64,000 bases of DNA from Terana coerulea (taxonomy: Eukaryota; Basidiomycota; Agaricomycetes; Polyporales; Phanerochaetaceae). Each line of letters starts with the position of its first letter. Position 1 is the stretch's first letter. This document shows, in pieces, positions 58,307 through 64,000 of this stretch. The position numbers and the translations under genes are program-made. The notes beneath the pieces were generated by a model. The model did no database searches and was not told the DNA's origin. It saw only the letters and a program-made list of their open reading frames with translations. The stretch lies in contig JAKOGH010000005.1 in NCBI GenBank assembly GCA_024811115.1, forward strand, positions 1,098,428 through 1,162,427. Direction: 5' to 3'.

Positions 58307-58856
58307 ATAGTTTTGTGCTAAATCTTTCAATTTTTGAACTATTTTTTTACCTGCAATAATCCCCGGCCGTGGGCACGCCGCACTATTGTTGACTGTCAAC
58401 TTTTGATGTACAATGCACGTCGCCGCTCGCACACAATGATGACTTCACTGACTTGATGATACTGTTTTTATTGTAGGCGATGACCTTAGTACGTATACAA
58501 AAGCAATAATTCGTCTCATGCAAATACTATCGGCACGGGGACACCATCTACACAGTAATGAGCATTGAGCAATGAGAGGATTCTCGGTGTCGACTTCGCC
58601 TTGAACAAGGATGGGTATCGAGCGTCACGGCGCGAGAGGACCACTAGCAGACAGAGATGCGGTCTTGAGATTTATACAATAATGTTACAAAAAGCGCAAT
58701 CATCAATGGAGCTGAACTGAGCTTGTGCAAACCCCGCCTCAACGGAGTTGACCATACTTACTCAGACGGAATACAATTACATGTTAGTTGCTGCACCTCT
58801 TCGGAGCGCAGTTGCTCGTGGTTACAACATATCAAACATAAATGACCTACCCTCAT
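58307..58856. other. Spacer between the two tRNA genes
   Basis: A T-run follows the first tRNA and probably ends transcription by polymerase III. No gene or repeat was recognised in the rest. The flanks of the two tRNA genes are not alike. Confidence 0.4.
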
Positions 58857-58937
58857 GGCCGCCTGGCGAAATGGCATCGCGTCTGACTACGATTCGTTGT
58901 CATCAGGAGATTGCAGGTTCGACCCCTGCGGTGGTCA
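58857..58937 (+). tRNA. tRNA-Arg (anticodon ACG) with 9-base intron
   Basis: The exon sequence is identical to the tRNA at 58225, including all stems and the ACG anticodon. The intron, however, is the nine bases TTCGTTGTC (58893-58901) at the same 37/38 position. A TTTTT run follows about 20 bases after the end. It is in the same orientation about 630 bases downstream of the first gene. Confidence 0.93.
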
Positions 58938-59025
58938 TGGTCTTAGTCCAAGATGTTATTTTTCCCCTTAACCTTTGGTTGTTCTGTTTAGTGATATGTG
59001 CCATGTGCCATGTGGCATCTGCCAT

Positions 59026-59804
59026 TAGTGTTGCCGCGAGGTAAGGCCGCCTTAACCTTAAGGCAAGGTAAGGCTGCCTTAAGCTGATTTGTCAGCAGGC
59101 AGTGGCGCCTCACGGCACATAAGGCCATGCCTTAAGGGGCCTCAAGGTCTAAAGGCTCTCCCGCCTGCAAGTACCGTAGTTTCTTGTTTCTTGTACACTC
59201 ACAGTCTATTGGGACTCCTAAGAATGTCATTAACTCGAAAGGAATGCATATTAATGTAGAAAACAGTCTTCCACGTTGGCCTTACCCGCTGGTAAGTAGC
59301 ACAATAGTTGCTCCGCTTGAGTGCAAGACTCCCGAACCTCTCGTGAGAGGTCGCCACTTCCTCTATGGCTGACGGTTTGTCATGGTAGATATATTGGGTC
59401 ATTTATAAGAACACACAATGTCACTACATTGCCTGTTCGCCACGAAAGTGCTGCTTGTAACCTTGAGCTCATCTTCTCACTGCAGATATATACACAGGTG
59501 CCAGCACTTTCGTGCAGCTAAAAATTCTCTGATGTCTTCTGCGGTTTGTCTTTCTCCTTACAATACTTTGGTCTATGCGAACGGAATTCTACCCGGTGTA
59601 CTTATTCGCGTTCTGTCATGCACATCGGTGGTACATGTTCGGGCGCTAATGGCTAGCTCTCTGGAAAGGAAGGCCGGATCACCGGCATCCTCTCAAGGTA
59701 AGGTTAAGGCAGGCCTTACGGCCCCACCTTATGGGCCTCAAGGCACCTAAGGTTTCAAGCTCCGCTGCCTCACGGTGCCTTCACCTCACCTTCCGGCAAC
59801 ACTA
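59026..59804. mobile_element. Non-autonomous DNA transposon with hAT-type signature
   Basis: The termini are inverted: left TAGTGTTGCCG followed by CGAGGTAAGG, right CGGCAACACTA preceded by CCTCACCTTC. They are flanked by an identical 8-mer, TCTGCCAT (59018-59025 and 59805-59812). An 8-bp target duplication and TAGxGTTGCC-like ends are typical of the hAT superfamily. The subterminal parts at both ends are rich in AAGGC, GCCTTA and CCTTAAGG palindromes that may bind transposase. No transposase frame lies inside the 779 bases. The element lies about 90 bases past the second tRNA. Confidence 0.8.
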
Positions 59805-59812
59805 TCTGCCAT

Positions 59813-60985
59813 CCAAATTTTACGATCATTTTAGAAGAGGTGCGATGTTGAATCAAGTTGAATAGATTGTTCAGTATACGTTACGCTGAAAGTCCATTGA
59901 TTGCAATCCCGCTTGTCTCAGTGCCAACGTTCAAATCCGTTAGCAGAGAGTGAGGGATACCAGTAGGCAGTAGCTCGTAGGTAGCAAACGCTGGTGACTT
60001 CTGGCCCGAGTACTCTTCTATATTATGTAGATACGTACATGGTTGTGAAATGGTGATTCTCCTTTTCTCCTGGAGAATGGGAGAATGCGGCAATGCCCGG
60101 GCGTGACCATCACGTCACAGCCACTTGTGTCCCTCCCGACCACCCAAATACGGCTCCTGGCGGGATGGCGCTAGTCCCGTATCATTGCTTTTTTAGGTAA
60201 GTCTCCGGAAGCGCCTCACACCTCAGCTTCAAAGCGGGCCCTCCGACGAGAAAGAAGCATGTGTTTGAGGGTTTGAAATGACAAACAATACTGGAGGCAG
60301 GCATTCCAGTCACAGCGCATGTTATACACAGCGCCGACTGTATTCAGACTGCAAGGGTGCTCAACTAGCACTATATTAGTGCTTGACTTGGCTTGAGAGA
60401 GCGCAAATTTAATTAGGCATAATATGGTAGCGGAATAGGAATGATTTAATCACTACGAGGTGGTATACTAACCCTGCACCGACGTCCAATGCCGAGCAGC
60501 GGTTGAGCGGCAAACAGTAGTGCCTAAACGGGGCAAGGCGGATCAAGCGCAAGTCCCAGTTCAGCCGTTTGAACGTGATCGCCGTGACAGAGGCTAACAA
60601 GCGCCCCTCTCCAATTCTCTCAATTCTCCCGATTCTCCCAATTCTCCTGGGAGAATCACCATTTCCCAGACGTCCTCAGAAGGTCGTATGCGATGAGTCT
60701 GGTTATAGGACACGTGCCGTCATGTTTCGAAACAATCACTACTGTTCAAGAGTGGGCGGACACCGGTCGAACTCCAGTAGCAGGACAACACACCGGCTAT
60801 AAACAATTACATCGATCCCGCTGTGAACCGGGCTAACAGATTTTCTATTGGCGAGATTTCGCTATGAGTGGTTAGTACATCCTTTTGTTCATGCCGTTGC
60901 CCATAAAGACGTTTATGTAACAAATGCGCGAAGAATATGTACGATATAGTGTACAGGATACTGTATGAGTAAGGTCTCAAATAAC
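59813..60985. other. Intergenic stretch
   Basis: Apart from a pair of inverted TTCTCC-rich ends at about 60045 and 60665, no gene or RNA was recognised. It ends at the 3' end of deoxyhypusine synthase. Confidence 0.4.
60045..60665. repeat. Possible small foldback element with TTCTCC-rich ends
   Basis: GAAATGGTGATTCTCC near 60046 is matched by its complement GGAGAATCACCATTTC near 60650-60665, and both sides continue with repeated ATTCTCCCA-like units. No target duplication is evident. It could be a degenerate MITE or a chance microsatellite pair. Confidence 0.35.
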
Positions 60986-62360
60986 TCAATTATTCGTTTG
61001 ACTTGGTACGTCCTGTGCGAAAGTCGCAGCCACGACCAGCGGGAAGACTAAGGTAGCATCCGCGTAGACCTGTGGCAACGCTCGCCATAAGCATTAGTAG
61101 ATCCAGGGAATTGATTGGACTTTCCTTGACTGAATCAGAGCCAGCGCGAATCTTGCCCCATGAGACGGCTTCGTCAGGGCGTGCGCCGGAGTCCGAGCCA
61201 TCAAACTCTTGGCCAGTATTCTGGAGCACAAGTGAACAGCTGACTTCTACGAACTCGCTAAAACGGAGCACTCACGATGTATACCGAGAAATCAGCACCA
61301 TTACGCTACGACGTCACCGGCATATTTAGGCCAATAGTCTGCAATACTAGGCAAGAGACCCACAATAAGCATCGCGTTAGCGATTTGATGTTTGCAAACA
61401 CCACCGCCCAAGATGATCATGCCTGCCTTCCTTGACCGCCTGGAGAGTTCGTTCAGGGCACGAATGTCTTGAACAATGTCGACGACGAGTCCTGGATTCT
61501 TGAATGAGTGGAAATAAATCATGTCCCCTAGCGAGCCGTCTGTCAATGCTGGACAGAAAACTGGGATGTCGTTCTACACATAGAGGGTTCGTTCAACGTA
61601 GACAATACCGCAAAAGACACATATATTCACTTTATACGCCCAGTAGTATACAGATTCCTCGTTGTTGATCTCCTTTCCGAGGCGGCGGATGAAAGAGCTC
61701 GGCGACCATACCTGGCCTGTCTCCTTCTGTTCAGCAAGCATGGTGTCCAATATCGGCGTAAGCCAGTCCTCGAATTTGCAGTAGTTGTCATTGGGTACGA
61801 TGAGATTGCCAATGCGATTCATGCCTCGTTTCCGCAGATCTGCGCCGTCCAAGTTGAAGTCGGCGAGATAGGTCTTGCCCAGACATTTGATGAAGTCTTC
61901 TTCGATGCCTCCGGCCGTGGTCACGATTGCTTTGACGTGCTTGTGCTTCACGAGATGAAGGATAACTTCTCGCAAGCCGGAGGAGATGAGGTTCGACGTG
62001 TATCCGAGAAATACGTCGCAACGGATGCTCCTCCTCACTTCTGGGTCGCGGTACTCGTCGCTTTCGTCCTCAGCAATGGGCTCATCCGATAGCCTCCAGG
62101 ATCGCTACATAAGTTAACCGTCACATGGACGCAGCATATAATCAATATTTGATACATACCATTTTATTCACGATATCAATAGCCTTTCCGAGGCTATTTG
62201 CCTGGAAGCCGATGCGCTTGTAGCTGTCTAGCAATTGTTCCAGAGAGTGTCGCTCATCGAAGTTGGGCCCTACAACAGTGACCGCGTGCTCTGGCATTGG
62301 CTCTGAGGCCATCAGAACGGCTGCAGAGGCATCTGAGGGAATGGTACTTGTCGAAGCCAT
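60986..62360 (-). CDS. DYS1: Deoxyhypusine synthase
   Basis: This enzyme transfers the aminobutyl group of spermidine to one lysine of eIF5A, using NAD, as the first step of hypusine formation. The frame carries [48 protein letters not shown] and [18 protein letters not shown]. It then has [36 protein letters not shown] and [10 protein letters not shown]. The active-site lysine is in EAVSWGKIR. Exon joins such as AWYK-type AYK to NDIPVFCP (GTGAAT to TGTAG) and YI to NTGQEFDG (GTGAGT to CTCCAG) are clean. The final intron has a good branch site (CTACTAAT) and acceptor CCACAG, but its donor reads AAG-GAAAGT, not GT. A missing T near 61125 would restore GTAAAG. The C-terminus is [20 protein letters not shown]. 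Confidence 0.93.
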
Positions 62361-62615
62361 TTTGTGGCTGCGTTGGATGAGGGGAGCGAGCGAGAAAATT
62401 CGACGGCACAATTCTCAGTGGACGCCCATGTAAACGCGAGTCCATTCAAAGTCCATTGGGCGCCTTGAGCGCGTTTCGGTACGCTGATACACGTGCGAGT
62501 TTGATCGCCGGCGGCGGTGAGCGCGAAGCTTGCACAGTTCACATCGTCAACGACAACGACCAGTACGCCACGCCCGCTTGACAGTCACGCTGGTCGACCC
62601 TATAACCTGCTCGCC
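62361..62615. promoter_or_regulatory. Bidirectional promoter of deoxyhypusine synthase and Sec7-type GEF
   Basis: Only 255 bases separate the two start codons, which face away from each other. Both core promoters must lie here. A CTATAA-like element occurs at about 62600, just upstream of the GEF start. Confidence 0.6.
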
Positions 62616-64000
62616 ATGAGCTCAGTCGACTTGGAGCAAGCATCCTCTGTTCCACTACCTCTTTCTCCTCCCGCTGGCGGTAATGCGACAATATCCTTTT
62701 CGATACCTGTGGACTTGGACACTGCGCCGGTAGATTCTACGGAAACACCTAGAGAGGAGACACTAGGAAAGCAAGTATCTAAGCAGTCTGTGGAGAGCAA
62801 CGGGGATCAGGAGCACGTAGAAAAGACGAAAGAAGTAGCTGCAGAGGACCCAGGACCGGACGTACGCGACTTGGCGTCATCTCAGGATTCGACAGCTCAT
62901 GATGAGTCTGAGCCCGCTGAGCCAGCGGAAGAGCAGCAAGAGGCTCGTGCCTCCACAAGCACGGCCGCGACAACTGCTCCCACTCCCCCTACCAAACCTA
63001 CCGTCCTCCCGGAAGTCCGGACACCACCACCTCGACATGACAGTCTTGTGTCCTCCACAGCCGCCAATTTCACAGGATCGCTGCGCCCGTCCGTCGATCA
63101 ACCACAGCCAAAGCGAACCAATGGTCATACGAATGTCCACGCACCCTCTTCCCGCCCCTCGTCGGCTGCTTCACACCGACGCTCGCTCACAATATCGAAA
63201 GGCAAGACCGTCTCTGCCGTGTTAATCACGTCCGCTCTGGAGACAATTGCTGCGTCGCGGGAGGCCAAGCGATCACAGCCCTTGAGAGAGAGCGTGCAGC
63301 GAGCTCTAGAGATGGTGAAGCGTGGAGAAGGCGGCGACCGGCCCCGCGACATATTCGAGCCTTTGCGTCTGGCTTGCGAGACGCGTAACGAGAAGCTTAT
63401 GATCGCCAGCCTGGATTGTATTTCCAAGCTCATCTCATACTCCTTCTTTGTCGAGGCAGGAGAGCTACCTTCACAGGGGCTACCATCTCCCCCACCGTCA
63501 CCGGGTCCCGGCTCAAGGGCGTCCACCTCGTCCGCTTCACACCCACCCGGCGGTACTCTTGTAGACCTGGTCGTGCACACAATCACATCTTGTCACTCGG
63601 AATCCGCTCCGGAGACTGTCTCTCTGCAAATAGTCAAGGCATTGCTGGCCTTGGTGCTCTCGCCCACGGTACTCGTACATCAGTCATCGCTGCTCAAGGC
63701 CGTCCGCACCGTCTACAACGTCTTCCTCTTGAGCGTTGATCCTATCAACCAGACGGTTGCTCAGGGGGGCTTACCCAAATGGTCAATCACGTATTTGCGC
63801 GGTGTAAACTCGAGAGAAGTTCTCTGTCTCGCCGTACCTCCTCAGCGACGCTCGCCTCTCACGCTGAGAGCAGCAAGCGACGATCGTTGGCTCCAAATTC
63901 GCCTATGCGGTTCTCTGCACCCCTTAGCCCGCGAGACTCTGTCGACTCCCATCGTGCCTCGGATGTCGCTGAGCCTGCCGGTGTTCATGTCAACGAGAAC
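62616..64000 (+). CDS. SEC7: Sec7-family Arf guanine-nucleotide exchange factor, N-terminal part (cut by window end)
   Basis: The frame opens MSSVDLEQASSVPLPLSPPA and has ~190 acidic, Ser/Thr/Pro-rich residues. A DCB-type helical region follows: VSAVLITSALETIAASRE, DIFEPLRLACETRNEKLMIA, SLDCISKLISYSFF and KAVRTVYNVFLLSVDPINQ to VAQGGL. This domain order marks the large Golgi Arf GEFs of the Sec7/BIG group, which activate Arf for vesicle formation at the trans-Golgi. The catalytic Sec7 domain would lie beyond the window. The expected QMVNHVFARCKLERSS continues one base out of frame from 63772-63774, where one base is apparently missing. No intron is seen in the visible 1.4 kb. Confidence 0.88.
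   Translation, partial: MSSVDLEQASSVPLPLSPPAGGNATISFSIPVDLDTAPVDSTETPREETLGKQVSKQSVESNGDQEHVEKTKEVAAEDPGPDVRDLASSQDSTAHDESEPAEPAEEQQEARASTSTAATTAPTPPTKPTVLPEVRTPPPRHDSLVSSTAANFTGSLRPSVDQPQPKRTNGHTNVHAPSSRPSSAASHRRSLTISKGKTVSAVLITSALETIAASREAKRSQPLRESVQRALEMVKRGEGGDRPRDIFEPLRLACETRNEKLMIASLDCISKLISYSFFVEAGELPSQGLPSPPPSPGPGSRASTSSASHPPGGTLVDLVVHTITSCHSESAPETVSLQIVKALLALVLSPTVLVHQSSLLKAVRTVYNVFLLSVDPINQTVAQGGLPKWSITYLRGVNSREVLCLAVPPQRRSPLTLRAASDDRWLQIRLCGSLHPLARETLSTPIVPRMSLSLPVFMSTR

Noticed and set aside
1..64000. CRISPR array, bacterial operon signals or viral genes
   Set aside because: No regularly spaced direct repeats were seen, genes have eukaryotic introns and promoters, and no viral protein was recognised.

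Overview
This window comes from a filamentous fungus, almost certainly a basidiomycete of the Agaricomycetes. Genes are cut by many short GT-AG introns, mostly 46-77 nt with a CTRAY-like branch site. The gene families are typical of that group: DUF6534-type membrane proteins, degenerate F-box/LRR proteins, divergent HSP70-like ATPases and RBR-type E3 ligases. All gene calls are read by eye from sequence and splice signals; nothing was searched against a database.

Layout. Bases 1 to about 17.2 kb are gene-poor. The first ~9.4 kb is conspicuously GC-rich, with one plausible small gene behind a TATA box (3375-3767). About 6.6-10.7 kb and 11.5-15.3 kb are two diverged copies of one segment, the second visibly shifted towards A/T. 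From 17.2 to 30.2 kb lie an F-box gene, a four-span membrane protein gene, a 719-bp foldback MITE with a perfect 9-bp target duplication, a second F-box gene, a DUF6534-type gene and an HSP70-like gene, all genes on the minus strand. From 31 to 55 kb is a dense housekeeping block: a coiled-coil protein, an Rtp1/TANGO6-type HEAT protein, tail-anchored cytochrome b5, an FG nucleoporin with an N-terminal membrane segment, an alpha/beta hydrolase, a secreted protein, a coiled-coil tail-anchored protein, a HIG1-domain (Rcf2-like) protein and an RBR E3 ligase. The RBR ligase carries an N-terminal papain-like-looking domain. From 55 to 60.9 kb is a decayed fragment of the RBR gene, a second DUF6534 gene, two tRNA-Arg(ACG) genes and a hAT-signature MITE. 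The window ends with deoxyhypusine synthase and the start of a Sec7-family Arf GEF, divergently transcribed from a 255-bp intergenic region.

Functional themes are nuclear and RNA-polymerase transport (Rtp1, nucleoporin), translation-factor modification (deoxyhypusine synthase), mitochondrial or ER electron transport (cytochrome b5, HIG1 protein), Golgi traffic (Sec7) and ubiquitin signalling (RBR, F-box). At least ten otherwise well-conserved genes show single-base frame changes, most in homopolymers. I read these mainly as base-level errors of the sequence rather than gene decay, so affected gene spans are given as whole loci.
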